A stretch of DNA of 64,000 bases, taken from NCBI GenBank assembly GCA_949987565.1, contig OX465102.1, positions 16,065,812 through 16,129,811 on the forward strand, read 5' to 3'. Made by a program: the position numbers and the translations under genes. Positions 12,001 to 19,829 of the stretch are shown here, in pieces (positions within the stretch are counted from its first letter, which is position 1; each line of letters starts with the position of its first letter). The stretch comes from Luidia sarsii. Lineage: Eukaryota; Echinodermata; Asteroidea; Paxillosida; Luidiidae. The notes under the pieces are model-generated. The model had not been told where the DNA came from and searched no databases. It was given only the letters and a program-made list of their open reading frames with translations.

Positions 12001-13167
12001 AGAACTGCATACTGTAAGCATTTAAAAAATCAGTGGGAATTTCGACAGGTCCAATAGCCGAGACAGAAAGGTCCAACTTTGTTTACCCGATTCGCGGTGA
12101 CTCGTTAAGGTGACGTCACTGCACTGGGTCTATTGTGCGAGTACAAAGCCTGTGATCGAACGGATCGACCCTGTTTTGCAATAGGCGGGTACGGAGAAGT
12201 TGTCCTGTGGTCTAATTTTTTTTTTTCATATCGTACGTAATGAATTTCATTTCAATGTAGGTGTACATGATCACCCCGTGCAGATATACATTACAAAGAA
12301 AATAAAACCATTTACAAATTAGGCATATACTGTTAGGTTACCTTCATACCGCATAATATGAGATACGCTTTTATTAGATACGCTTGTTTTTTGGTTTTTG
12401 TTATTGTTTTGTGGGGATTCGGAATTATTTTTGGACACCCCTATAGCATGCCTTGCGTGTTCACTGCCAGTAGTTGATGCAAATACGCGAGACAAAATAG
12501 GTCTCACCACACATGTACTTTTATTATATACACTATACTAAGTTTCTTATTACTATCCCCTGATCGAGATATTCCAAACATATTTTCTGTATAATCTTTC
12601 ATATTCTTTTATCCTCTTTCTTTAATAAATGCTCTCTTTGTTTTGAGTGTACGCCGACGCGGCTTAAAACGTACCGTATTTGAGTTGGTCAATAAGAGAC
12701 CTTCAACCGGTCGTAAAACCACGAGTGAGGGTTGGATCCACCCCCCTGCAGGACACACACAACAAACAAATCTAGGCTATTAACTTGCGCAAATTCTTCT
12801 TTGTACATTTCCATCGCTGCCCTGTGCCAAATGAGATGAAAAAATACCCAATATAAGTAACGTGAAGGCATGGTCGCGCAATGGGTCTTTTGGGATAAAA
12901 TTGTAAATCCAAAGTCACGCTACAACTGCCAATAATTATGATTTTTTTTTCCAGGAGAAGGGCTGTTTGTGCAACAAACATTTCCGCATGATTACTCAAA
13001 CATTTCCGCATGGTTGCTCCACCCAATAGTGAGTGCTAATTCGGAGCCGAGGAGAGCTACGGGAAAAAACAACACAATAGGCCTTACCTCAAACCTGGAT
13101 TCCCGTGCGGATCTCTGTACGAGTGCCCCACGTCATTGAAACGTGGGCTGAAGTTGTCTCCCTGCAT
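1..13167 (-). CDS. Type II membrane protein with four or more HYR domains (C-terminus outside window)
   Basis: Coding exons in transcript order: 13167-13088, 8434-8244, 6542-6516, 5536-5465, 5056-4811, 3819-3577, 2557-2303, 1456-1278 and 45 to beyond position 1. Every junction is GT-AG and every phase agrees, giving 446 residues within the window. Residues 1-59 are a Gly/Arg-containing tail without a signal peptide. Residues about 60-85 are a strongly hydrophobic helix (ATVVIVGVIAAIPLVVVFG), followed directly by a possible N-glycosylation site (NST) and a Thr/Pro stalk (91-123). HYR domains follow at about 125-205, 207-286, 288-371 and 373 onward, each with the CP..I start and the GN...C end. 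HYR modules are Ig-like extracellular adhesion domains, so I infer a type II surface protein with its ectodomain at the C-terminus. The start is the ATG at 13165-13167; an upstream coding exon at 24328-24339 is an alternative. Ligand and role are unknown. Confidence 0.88.
789..1015 (+). repeat. Dispersed repeat with CATAGAGCCGCTTAAG ends, copy 1
   Basis: Ends TTTCATAGAGCCGCTTAAG and CTTAAGCGGCTCTATGAAA; internal TGTAAGCAGGATTACAA and GTGGCTCATGA segments are shared with 44036-44275. Lies in the HYR gene's split-domain intron. Confidence 0.65.
1278..1456 (-). CDS. HYR gene exon: HYR domain 4, first half
   Basis: Acceptor TTGTGTAG; 179 bases, phase 1 to phase 0. It encodes TLPPTFQDCPTM through VVLTIGSHE and has a possible N-glycosylation site (NRT). 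Unlike the first three domains this HYR is split by an intron, at the GSH.V..T position. The donor GAG|GTTCGC is weak, chosen because the next exon fits phase 0. Confidence 0.8.
1602..1745 (+). repeat. tRNA-derived SINE
   Basis: A box TAGCTCAGATGG (1652-1663) and B box GGGTTCAAATCCC (1696-1707) in tRNA spacing, then GTCGAATCAAAGTTTTC. Head ATAGTTGACTATA is shared with copies at 9118 and 62090. Confidence 0.65.
2303..2557 (-). CDS. HYR gene exon: HYR domain 3
   Basis: 255 bases, phase 1-1, acceptor CATCAG and donor G|GTGAGA. It begins DPRLTCPDDIEAF and ends FETVTCRATDAANN and EGVCTFSVRV. Two extra Cys (in LVTCSP and TVTCRA) could form a disulphide of their own. I chose the GTGAGA donor over an earlier GTTTAA because it is stronger and preserves the phase. 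Confidence 0.9.
3421..3551. repeat. Near-perfect hairpin beside HYR exon
   Basis: GTTTTGTGATTGTCTGTCGC and its exact complement meet at 3483/3484 with no loop; outer arms CTTACTGGGCCGCTAGGAGC continue the pairing with a short bulge. Intronic. Confidence 0.8.
3577..3819 (-). CDS. HYR gene exon: HYR domain 2
   Basis: 243 bases, phase 1-1, acceptor TATCCAG and donor G|GTAAGC. The clearest HYR in the gene: it begins PPSVECPNDI and ends with IGSHTVTYFVTDIYGN and RGMCTFNIVV. A 60-bp perfect hairpin lies 26 bases beyond its 3' end. Confidence 0.93.
4496..4529 (+). ncRNA. Hammerhead-like motif, degenerate copy
   Basis: CTGGAGA (A6 to G), perfect six-pair stem II GAACAG/CTGTTC (4504-4509, 4516-4521), GAAAC and ATC. 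Its one core error differs from that of the copy at 7299-7355, so the two together imply a canonical ancestor. Confidence 0.4.
4811..5056 (-). CDS. HYR gene exon: HYR domain 1
   Basis: A whole HYR module in one symmetrical phase 1-1 exon of 246 bases, donor G|GTAGGT. It starts LLVRCPSNITQ and ends ETGNCFFKVTVL, the two family Cys positions. The middle is a slightly divergent HYR core. Confidence 0.87.
5465..5536 (-). CDS. HYR gene 72-base exon: Thr/Pro mucin-like stalk
   Basis: The acceptor TTTTGTTCAG and a GTAACA donor enclose 72 bases, phase 1-1, encoding a Ser/Thr/Pro/Val sequence such as STVPTAGTTVRTTGP. Low complexity and the absence of Cys suggest an extended O-glycosylated spacer between membrane and HYR domains. 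Confidence 0.8.
5895..6235 (+). mobile_element. Diverged copy of the AGGCCC TTAA family
   Basis: Starts TTAAAGGCCCCATAAAACAT and shares CCACAGTTTGTG, AAACATTCCAAAAA and TTTTCTGATCTTCCCAATG with the copy at 38648. The right TTAA end is lost. Confidence 0.6.
6516..6542 (-). CDS. HYR gene 27-base microexon (Thr-rich stalk)
   Basis: Preceded by a long pyrimidine tract and TTTTGCAG, followed by GTACTG. It encodes TPIVATTP in phase 1-1, so it can be skipped without shifting the frame. Phase matches both neighbours. The residues resemble an O-glycosylated stalk. Confidence 0.7.
7228..7420. repeat. Second Penelope-like terminal family with a hammerhead-like core
   Basis: Inverted arms GATAGGTTTGCGGTAACACC (7230-7249) and its complement before 7420 enclose a possible ribozyme at 7299-7355. 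Related sequence at 4195-4615, 38080-38195, 41868-42070, 57370-57470 and 61065-61205 shares the GGTTTGCGGTGACACC-type tail. Confidence 0.6.
7299..7355 (+). ncRNA. Hammerhead-ribozyme-like motif
   Basis: Core TTGAAGA (7311-7317; canonical CTGANGA with C to T), stem II GAACAG/CTGCTC with a six-base loop (7319-7336), GAAAC (7337-7341), cleavage triplet GTC (7342-7344). Flanking CGAAAGAAC (7299-7307) pairs with GTTCTTCCG (7347-7355) as stem I, eight of nine. Stem III would be the two pairs of ACGT, feasible only as a dimer. Hammerheads in Penelope-like elements are established; this copy has one core substitution and may be inactive. Confidence 0.5.
7432..7588. mobile_element. Short palindromic Penelope-family insertion with 13-bp duplication
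   Basis: The duplication ACTGTCTAATACT is at 7419-7431 and 7589-7601. Inside, the 5' tail (ATGTTGCAAACTGCTTACTG) runs into an inverted 3' end, which meets a direct 3' end tail to tail. Both arms (about 45 bases each around TCTCTGCC and TTAGAGA) are the last bases of the full element, so it is a snap-back copy with no coding sequence. Confidence 0.85.
7603..7727. repeat. Diverged Penelope-family terminal palindrome
   Basis: GACGCTCTGATCCTAGAA near the left and TCAGACCCTCTGGTTTTAAC at the right resemble the ends of the main element but belong to a subfamily also seen at 21585-21692. Stem halves are GGGCCTTTCTCATC and related. Confidence 0.6.
7741..8209 (+). mobile_element. Non-coding 5'-truncated Penelope-family copy with 13-bp duplication
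   Basis: The duplication ACATAATCATTCA is at 7728-7740 and 8210-8222. A 5' tail and short inverted 3' end (7741-7895) are followed by the direct 3' UTR starting near the stop codon position (AACACCATGAGCTTTCTGA) and ending CCACTAAATTTTAAG. It sits 35 bases from the transmembrane exon of the HYR gene and extends that exon's open frame by chance. Confidence 0.88.
8244..8434 (-). CDS. HYR gene exon: transmembrane segment
   Basis: The acceptor is ACAG|A and the donor GGCA|GTGAGT (phase 2 to phase 1, 191 bases). It encodes a Gly/Ala/Pro-rich juxtamembrane stretch and then about 25 hydrophobic residues with no charge, ending at GINSTG. The reading frame stays open for some distance past the donor into an inserted Penelope-type repeat, so a naive open reading frame runs on; the strong donor argues that this run-on is intronic. 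Confidence 0.88.
8812..8960. repeat. Decayed SINE pair
   Basis: TTGACTTGACCGGGATTAA at the left is an inverted B-box end, and CAAGTCCCGGTCCAGTCAAA at the right is the direct end, so two fragments face each other. Confidence 0.45.
9118..9245 (+). repeat. tRNA-derived SINE
   Basis: CTAGTTGACTATAGGGCC head, CAGATGGAAGAGCACTG A-box remnant, GGGTTCAAGTCCCGG B box, CCAGTCAAAGTTTC 3' segment. Confidence 0.6.
9626..10115. mobile_element. Inverted-repeat element, termini CAACCNGGTGTA
   Basis: Left CAACCTGGTGTAACGATCTC, right GACCGCTACACCTGGTTG. The internal ATATGGTAAC motif and end structure recur at 34395-34865, a relative in kinase intron 13. Confidence 0.55.
10178..10335 (-). pseudogene. Non-LTR retrotransposon reverse-transcriptase C-terminal remnant
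   Basis: The minus strand reads VVRRMEEDTIPKRVLFGELS then LGKRTVGRPRL, a stop, and FKDTIKRDLKDFAIPT. The R-M-x-D-x-R-I-P-x-L-L-Y-G-E-L...GKR..GRP..R-F-K-D...L pattern is the usual C-terminal end of CR1/Jockey-type LINE proteins. One internal stop; upstream part to about 10550 is decayed. Confidence 0.65.
10954..11207. mobile_element. Inverted-repeat element with 28-bp ends
   Basis: AATGGACCTTTCCCATGAAA at the left and TTTCATGGGAAGGTCCATT at the right. The GC-rich centre has many GCGC steps and no open frame. Confidence 0.65.
13088..13167 (-). CDS. HYR gene exon: cytosolic N-terminal tail
   Basis: Codes for 26 residues starting MQGDNFSPRF, rich in Gly, Asp, Arg and His, with no hydrophobic stretch. 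The donor is GAG|GTAAGG, leaving phase 2. If the upstream exon at 24.3 kb is used, this exon starts at 13161 instead. The next exon supplies the third base of an Arg codon. Confidence 0.7.
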
Positions 13168-13514
13168 AGCAAATGTACACAAATACAAGTCAATCAACCA
13201 AATGGTTTCAGAGTGGCACCACAGGCAGCATGCGCTTCAAGTACGACAGTCACGTTCTAAAATGCTTGCTGACTTCAACGACCTCATGGGAATGTAAGTT
13301 GTAACCAAATGTGGAGGGCCTGACGTTTCGGTTGAATCCAAATATCAGGCACTTCCAAATTACAACTTGTTCAGATTCCAAGAGTTAACTTGTCCACCAA
13401 TGCAAAATAGACGCTAACATTCCCCTGATCAGGGTTTCCTCTGGAATGTAATTAACGACCGACTTAAAAGGAAAGAAAAAATGTGATTTCACCCCCTATT
13501 AACAAGAACTGGTG

Positions 13515-13890
13515 TTAAAGCCCCTACACAACATTGGAAAGATAGAAAAACAGAAATGTTCACAGATTTACATGAAACTTATACAGTTTGAAGATGGTTA
13601 TAGTAGAAACCTCTCACTGGAATATTTCTGGCTAAAATGTTGTAGTTTTGGAGAAATGAGTAAAAGAAATAGTTTATGTCTCACCGAGATCTAAAGTATT
13701 TTTCGGAACAGTACGGCGCTGAATGCTGCATTTTCGCGAAGCAAATGAAGCGGTTTTCACGATTTTCTCGAGACTCAGTTGGCGGATTGAGCTGAAATTT
13801 TCACAGGTGTGCTCTTTCATGCATATGTTGGATCAGACAACGTATAGATGCTATTCTTTGACCTCGACCAATGTTGTGTAGGGGCTTTAA
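13515..13890 (+). mobile_element. TTAA-flanked inverted-repeat element, copy 1
   Basis: TTAA on both sides; termini AGCCCCTACACAACATTGG and its complement. About 370 bases, no coding capacity. TTAA is the piggyBac-type target duplication, so a non-autonomous derivative is inferred. Confidence 0.8.
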
Positions 13891-15801
13891 TCTTCACATA
13901 GGCAATATGACAATAAAACAAACTTTACACTCTGCCTTACGCCTAAAAAAGATCTTTTGTGGTCTTTTTTTTGGTCTGCCCCGCGAAAGCCATTCTTAAA
14001 AAAGTCTGTGTACTTCGTCATCAATATCAATTTGCATGCCATGCATTTTGTGAGCGATGGTGCGTATTGGTGTACACATGGGCGGCGCGCCGCCCATGCA
14101 TGTACTGGTCTAATCTACTGCTCTTTCCGTAACCTCCCAAAAACCCAAATCACCACTCTTTTACACCATTCTATGGGTAATGCTTGCATGCACTGTTGCT
14201 AATGTAAGCCCTAAATCCAGTACCTAGTGTTCGCCCCAGCCATGTCCCTGTGGACCAAGTCCGGTAGTGACCAACCCCATAGGCATTTCAAGGTCTCCTA
14301 TGACATCATGGGTATGGTCACTATTCTAAGAAAGAGTGTCCAAGACAAGAACATGCCCCTATTAGGAAAACCACCTTTTCATCCATTATTCATTATTTAG
14401 TCCCCTATAGTTTCTCATCCAACCCCGTCCCTTGTTCAACATTTAATGATTTAACTATAATTGCATATTCAGTAAATGATAGAAACAAGTCCTTTTTAGG
14501 TATTACCCCAAACCCATTCTGAGTCCATTATCCATGTATAAAAGAAAGGTCCCCATCCCCTTCCAAGGGAGATTTCTCCACCTTGCCTCCTTCTGCTGGC
14601 AAAACCTCGAGCAGTCAAGTTAGTCTGGGTTTCAAATAAACCACCCATCGACCCAATCTTGATGCTTCGTAGTCTCCTTTGCTATCTGTGGTGCTCGGTC
14701 TATTTCTACCGCCAAGTAACACTTCTCCACCTAGGCCTAGAGACCTAGCGGTATACAAAAAACCAAGTCCAAGTGTTACACTAGCTTGCTGTACGTATGC
14801 ACAATGTCTCTTCGTCGTGTTGTTGTTCTCTTGTTCTCTAAATATCCGAAATAATAGCCGGAAGCGACGAGTGTGAAGACAACAACATTGATGTAGTAAA
14901 TGTGTTTTGTATGTCACGGACGTGCAAACCTAGTGTTCCATGGGTCATAATGGAATAGAATCAGAAGTAGGCCTACTGTATATTAATTATATGCACGCAG
15001 AATCAGCAAACCCCTGACTACATACCTTTGCACATTCCAAACTGCCATTACTTTACGTTCATTTTTCAAGGACGATTTTGATCCATGAGTTTTTGAAATG
15101 CCTGAAATGATCCATCATAACAGTGCGGTGGGCTACCCCTCAGTTTAGTTTTGTATAGTGAAATCCCCCCTATTTTACTTTTTGGAAAAGTCCGTTTGAT
15201 TTTCACCTGCGGACCAGGCAAATCTATGAGCGTTAAAAAGTAGAAAAGACCCATTGTGGCAGAAGGGGTGTTGGCAATGGGAAAAGACCACCGCGCCGTG
15301 CCTTCACCCCCAGTAAATTCAAGCTATGAAGTTTTCATATAATATATAGTATTGAGCTGAATCCATCAAGAAGGAATTTTTTGGGCTGCATTTTTCGACT
15401 AGTTAATAATACAACAAAACAACCAAGACCCCTTGACCTCCATTGTATCATACTTTCTACTGGCACTCTGCTGTTTCCTTGTCGAATATTTTTTCTAACT
15501 CCACGGCGGGGACTATTCGAATGTGTGTTATGTTGTGTGCGAGCAATGCACCCCCTCCACACTTTACACAGGCTCATTTACAACCATTATAGGCCTACTG
15601 CCGTTATCGCTAGGCTTTGTACTGAAAGGAAATTTCAAAGAGTGCAGTGAGGTGTGGACCGCCTGACAATGCAGTGGAAATAGTACAAAATTTTGCAATA
15701 TGGCACCAACTGCACGGAAGGTCACATGCCTAACTGCTTTTGTAATAAGGTGATATACAAAAATGTTGCAAACTGCTTACTGACTAAAATTACCAAAAAG
15801 T

Positions 15802-16751
15802 AAATCTAAAATTTAGTGGGCCTGACGTTTCGATCCTAGCAGGACCTTTCTCAAAGGCAGAGTGACAAGGACAAAACAGATACATGTACACGAAGGAAGG
15901 GGGGAGAGTGAATAGGACACGGATGAGAAACAAAGGACAAAGAGTGAAGCTGGTAGGGAGAGAACAAAGGGAAGGGCAGGGGGTAGGGTAGGGATTAATG
16001 AGAGGAGGGGGAAAGATCAAAGAGAAGGGCAAGGAGTGGGGTAGGGATTAGTGACAATAGGGGGAAAGATCAAAGAGAGAAGTGTGAAGGACTGAACACA
16101 AAAGAAGGATTATCAGAAAGCTGCATGGTGTTAGTCATTACCCTCCTGGATGTTGAGACCATGTGGTTGAATAGTCCGAAGACGCTTCATCCACATTTTC
16201 TCACGGCTAAGACGGACAGCATTATTACGGTGACCAAGTGATTCTATGCCCAGTACACTCATATCTGATATCGAATGATCAGGGAGATTGAAGTGATACC
16301 CAACAGGGGTGTCCATTTTACCAGTTTTGATAGTAGACCTATGGCCATAGATACGTTTTTTGAGGGTGTTTTTGGTCTCGCCAACATACTGAATATTACA
16401 AACTCTACAAGAGATGAGGTATATGATGTTTGAGGTAGTGCACGTGATAGAGCCATAGGTCGTGTGGGTAGTTCCAGAAGAATGTCCATTGAAAGAGTCT
16501 ATTTCCTTGACATGTGTCTTGCAAACAATGCATTTAGAGGTACACTTAAATGTACCAAATTTGGTTGGAGGTGAAGAGTCCAAAGGGGGAACCTCTGCTC
16601 GGACAATTAAGTCACGCAGGTTACGGGGGCGCCTGAAAGCCAAAACAGGCGAATTAGGAATGGCTTCAGCCAGACGATCCGAAGTGTGGAGAATATGGTG
16701 GTTTTCCTTAGTTATCTTCCTGAGAGGAGGAAGAGAGGGGTGGTAGGAAGT
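15802..16751 (-). repeat. Left inverted terminal copy of the Penelope-like element
   Basis: About 950 bases, reverse-complementary to 18881-19829. It holds a truncated open frame (minus strand, stop near 16131) covering the Cys linker and GIY-YIG domain. The encoded residues are the same as in the right arm throughout. The fragment lacks the reverse transcriptase. Confidence 0.92.
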
Positions 16752-16785
16752 GTCTAAGTGTGTATGTAAGTCTGTCCGTCCGTTG

Positions 16786-16868
16786 GTATGTAAGTCTGCG
16801 TTCTGTGTTTGTCTCTTGTTTTTTGCTCTTACTAACATGAACAACCCTAACTGTTTCTTTCAACTTAG
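16786..16868 (+). other. Possible intron in the Penelope-like element
   Basis: An 83-base interval starts GGTATGTAAGT and ends TTTCTTTCAACTTAG. Penelope elements of other invertebrates are known to carry a short 5' intron, so this may be the equivalent. A second GTATGTAAG lies 24 bases earlier. The frame is also open through the interval, so it is not proven. Confidence 0.4.
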
Positions 16869-17550
16869 GAAACTGCAAGAAAAGGCTCTTCGGTACACTT
16901 TCCATCAAGACAACTACAACTTTTTCTCAGTCTCTCGCCTGATCCCTACTGGCTTACAGATATCTCACACCCCCCAAATTGGAAAACTCTCCCCCAACCT
17001 ACAGAAAAAATGGAATCAAATTCTTTATAGTGCTTCCATTCAGCTCATCAAGGTCCTCTCTGAGCAATGTGAAATCACCCTTCAGGCTGTCCACCAGGAC
17101 ATTGCTAATCTGGACTCAAAACTACGCTCCAGCTGTTCTGAAAGCCAGTACAAGGATCTCAGTGATGAGATTGAGAAAGGTCTCTCTAACCTCAATTCTG
17201 TTCTCACCGACAGGAGAAACAAGAAGATTGGTGGCCTTGTTGCCAAACAACGCAGACACAACCGCTTCAGACGCAGTCCCCAGTCTACACCTTTACCCCC
17301 CACTAACACTGTTGTCAACCTTTCCTCTTCTTCTCTAACTGACGCAGAGCATACGTTACTTTCCAAGGGCTTGAACTTTTGTCCTACTCCCCCCAAAGTT
17401 GACCAAGTAATGCTCAGTCAAGATCTCACTGAGTATTACCGCAGACTTCGTCTGACTGAGTTCTTCTTCGATTCTGGCTCCCGTAAAGAAGAACCTTTCC
17501 GTGTAAAAAGCACCTGGGTCCCCCCCCAAGAACCGTGTTCCAGCCCTTGA
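16837..17550 (+). pseudogene. Penelope-like polyprotein, N-terminal part, broken by a frameshift
   Basis: Encodes MNNPNCFFQLRKLQEKAL onward, a basic, coiled-coil-prone N-terminal region. It runs in frame up to a run of eight C at 17520-17527, after which the frame ends at 17550. The downstream frame opens at once in the other register, so a single extra C splits one protein of about 890 residues. The cause could be a real inactivating slip or a homopolymer sequencing error. An upstream GT-AG interval (16786-16868) may be an intron, in which case the start codon differs. Confidence 0.75.
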
Positions 17551-19501
17551 AACGTATGTGCAAGCAGTCAGTTCTCAAGTTTCCAACTCCTCTCATCTTA
17601 CCCGTAAGCCCCACGACAATCTCCCTAGGGAAGAACGTCTTGCTCTCAACACTCTACGTTCCCGCGGTGACATCATTATCAAGCCAGCAGATAAAGGGTC
17701 AGCCGTAGTAATCATGGATCGCCAAAAATATATTGATGAAGCCAATCGCCAACTCAACAATCCCCAGCACTACAAGTGTCTGGACTCTAACCCCACTGGC
17801 AAATTTTCAGAGCAAATTCAGGAAGTTTTGGATGACATGCGATCACGTGATCATTTGAGTAAAAAAGCTCACAGATTTCTATCACCGATCAATTGTAGAA
17901 CTGCCAGATTCTACCTTCTCCCGAAAATTCACAAGGCCAACAACCCAGGCAGACCCATCATCTCTGGCAATGGTTCACCGACGGAACACATATCTCTTTT
18001 CATTGACTCTTTTCTCAAACCCTTGGTTCCCCAAATCCCCTCATACGTCCATGACACTCCCGATTTTCTGCGAAAGTTGGAAAGTGTCAAGGATCAAATT
18101 CCTGCCACTGCCATAATTGGTACTATTGACGTTTCCTCTCTGTACACTAACATCCCCCAGGAAGAAGGCATTCAGGCTTGCTCCTCGGCCCTGGCCAAAG
18201 GAAAACAGTCTTCTCCACCCATCTCCGACATAACCACCCTCATGAGGTTAGTGCTGGCCAAGAATAATTTCTCCTTTCTTGGCAAGCACTATCTTCAAGT
18301 GCATGGCACTGCCATGGGTACGCGCATGGCTCCTTCCTTTGCATGCCTCTTCATGGGTGACCTTGAGGAACGCATGCTCAGTGAGGCTCCATGCCGTCCC
18401 TGGATTTGGTGGAGATACATAGATGACGTTTTCTTCATTTGGACTAGGGACGGCAGCAGCCTGAATGCTTTCTTTGACCACATCAATTCCTTCCATAGGA
18501 CCATCAAATTCACATGGGAGCAGTCTCTTCAACAGACCCACTTTCTGGACGTCACCGTCCGGAAAGACCTCAATACACTCACTACTGACTTGTATTCTAA
18601 GCCCACCGACACTCATCAATATCTCCATTCCTCCAGTTGTCACCCTAGACACTGTAAGACTGGTATAGCTTACAGCCAGGCCCTCAGATTGAGGCGTATA
18701 TGTTCCAATGAGTCTGACTTTCGCCGCCATACACGTGTATTGGCCAGTAACTTGGTTGCTAGAGGCTATAGTTCTCGCCAAGTGAAGAACTCCATTGCTA
18801 AAGTCTATTCCATTCCCAGAAGTTCGGCACTAAAACAAAAGCCACCAGGTCCCAAGGACAAGCCCAAGGTTCCCTTAGTTACTTCCTACCACCCCTCTCT
18901 TCCTCCTCTCAGGAAGATAACTAAGGAAAACCACCATATTCTCCACACTTCGGATCGTCTGGCTGAAGCCATTCCTAATTCGCCTGTTTTGGCTTTCAGG
19001 CGCCCCCGTAACCTGCGTGACTTAATTGTCCGAGCAGAGGTTCCCCCTTTGGACTCTTCACCTCCAACCAAATTTGGTACATTTAAGTGTACCTCTAAAT
19101 GCATTGTTTGCAAGACACATGTCAAGGAAATAGACTCTTTCAATGGACATTCTTCTGGAACTACCCACACGACCTATGGCTCTATCACGTGCACTACCTC
19201 AAACATCATATACCTCATCTCTTGTAGAGTTTGTAATATTCAGTATGTTGGCGAGACCAAAAACACCCTCAAAAAACGTATCTATGGCCATAGGTCTACT
19301 ATCAAAACTGGTAAAATGGACACCCCTGTTGGGTATCACTTCAATCTCCCTGATCATTCGATATCAGATATGAGTGTACTGGGCATAGAATCACTTGGTC
19401 ACCGTAATAATGCTGTCCGTCTTAGCCGTGAGAAAATGTGGATGAAGCGTCTTCGGACTATTCAACCACATGGTCTCAACATCCAGGAGGGTAATGACTA
19501 A
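17528..19501 (+). pseudogene. Penelope-like reverse transcriptase plus GIY-YIG endonuclease
   Basis: The open frame after the C-tract break runs to TGA-free 19498 and stops at TAA 19499-19501. Reverse transcriptase marks include FYLLPKIHKANNPGRPII, IDVSSLYTNIP, TAMGTRMAPSFACLF and the catalytic YIDDVF at 18416-18433, then THFLDVTV. A CTSKCIVC zinc-binding linker starts at 19088, and a GIY-YIG nuclease with YLISCRVCNIQYVGETK at 19211-19261 ends the protein. Both enzymatic cores look intact. The YIDD form and the Cys linker are typical of canonical Penelope-group elements. Called pseudogene only because of the upstream one-base frameshift. Confidence 0.85.
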
Positions 19502-19829
19502 CACCATGCAGCTTTCTGATAATCCTTCTTTTGTGTTCAGTCCTTCACACTTCTCTCTTTGATCTTTCCCCCTATTGTCACTAATCCCTACCCCACTCCT
19601 TGCCCTTCTCTTTGATCTTTCCCCCTCCTCTCATTAATCCCTACCCTACCCCCTGCCCTTCCCTTTGTTCTCTCCCTACCAGCTTCACTCTTTGTCCTTT
19701 GTTTCTCATCCGTGTCCTATTCACTCTCCCCCCTTCCTTCGTGTACATGTATCTGTTTTGTCCTTGTCACTCTGCCTTTGAGAAAGGTCCTGCTAGGATC
19801 GAAACGTCAGGCCCACTAAATTTTAGATT
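18881..19829 (+). repeat. Right (3') arm of the Penelope-like element
   Basis: Contains the end of the coding region, the stop at 19499-19501, a pyrimidine-rich 3' UTR and a terminal hairpin-plus-CGAAACGTC segment. Reverse complement of 15802-16751. Confidence 0.92.

Larger units (their letters stand above)
8435..13087. other. HYR gene intron between tail and membrane exons
   Basis: 4.65 kb with no coding exon seen. It holds SINE pieces (8812, 9118), two inverted-repeat elements, the LINE remnant at 10178-10335 and otherwise AT-rich sequence with no recognisable feature (11210-13080). Confidence 0.6.
15748..19829 (+). mobile_element. Penelope-like retroelement, nearly full length, flanked by 13-bp target duplication
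   Basis: The target duplication TGCTTTTGTAATA is at 15735-15747 and 19830-19842. The left end starts with a 54-base tail (GATATACAAAAATGTTGC) followed by an inverted copy (15802-16751) of the element's own 3' end (18881-19829). The internal part encodes a Penelope-type protein: N-terminal region, reverse transcriptase, a CxxxCxxC linker and a GIY-YIG nuclease. A foreshortened inverted copy at the 5' end plus a tail is the architecture known for Penelope-like elements, which prime reverse transcription at a nick made by the GIY-YIG enzyme. The two arms look identical where compared, so insertion is recent. It lies in the 5' intron (or upstream region) of the HYR gene, in opposite orientation to that gene. 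Confidence 0.93.

Noticed and set aside
18248..18781. A 177-codon minus-strand frame
   Set aside because: It is antisense to the reverse-transcriptase domain of the Penelope-like element and has no features of its own.
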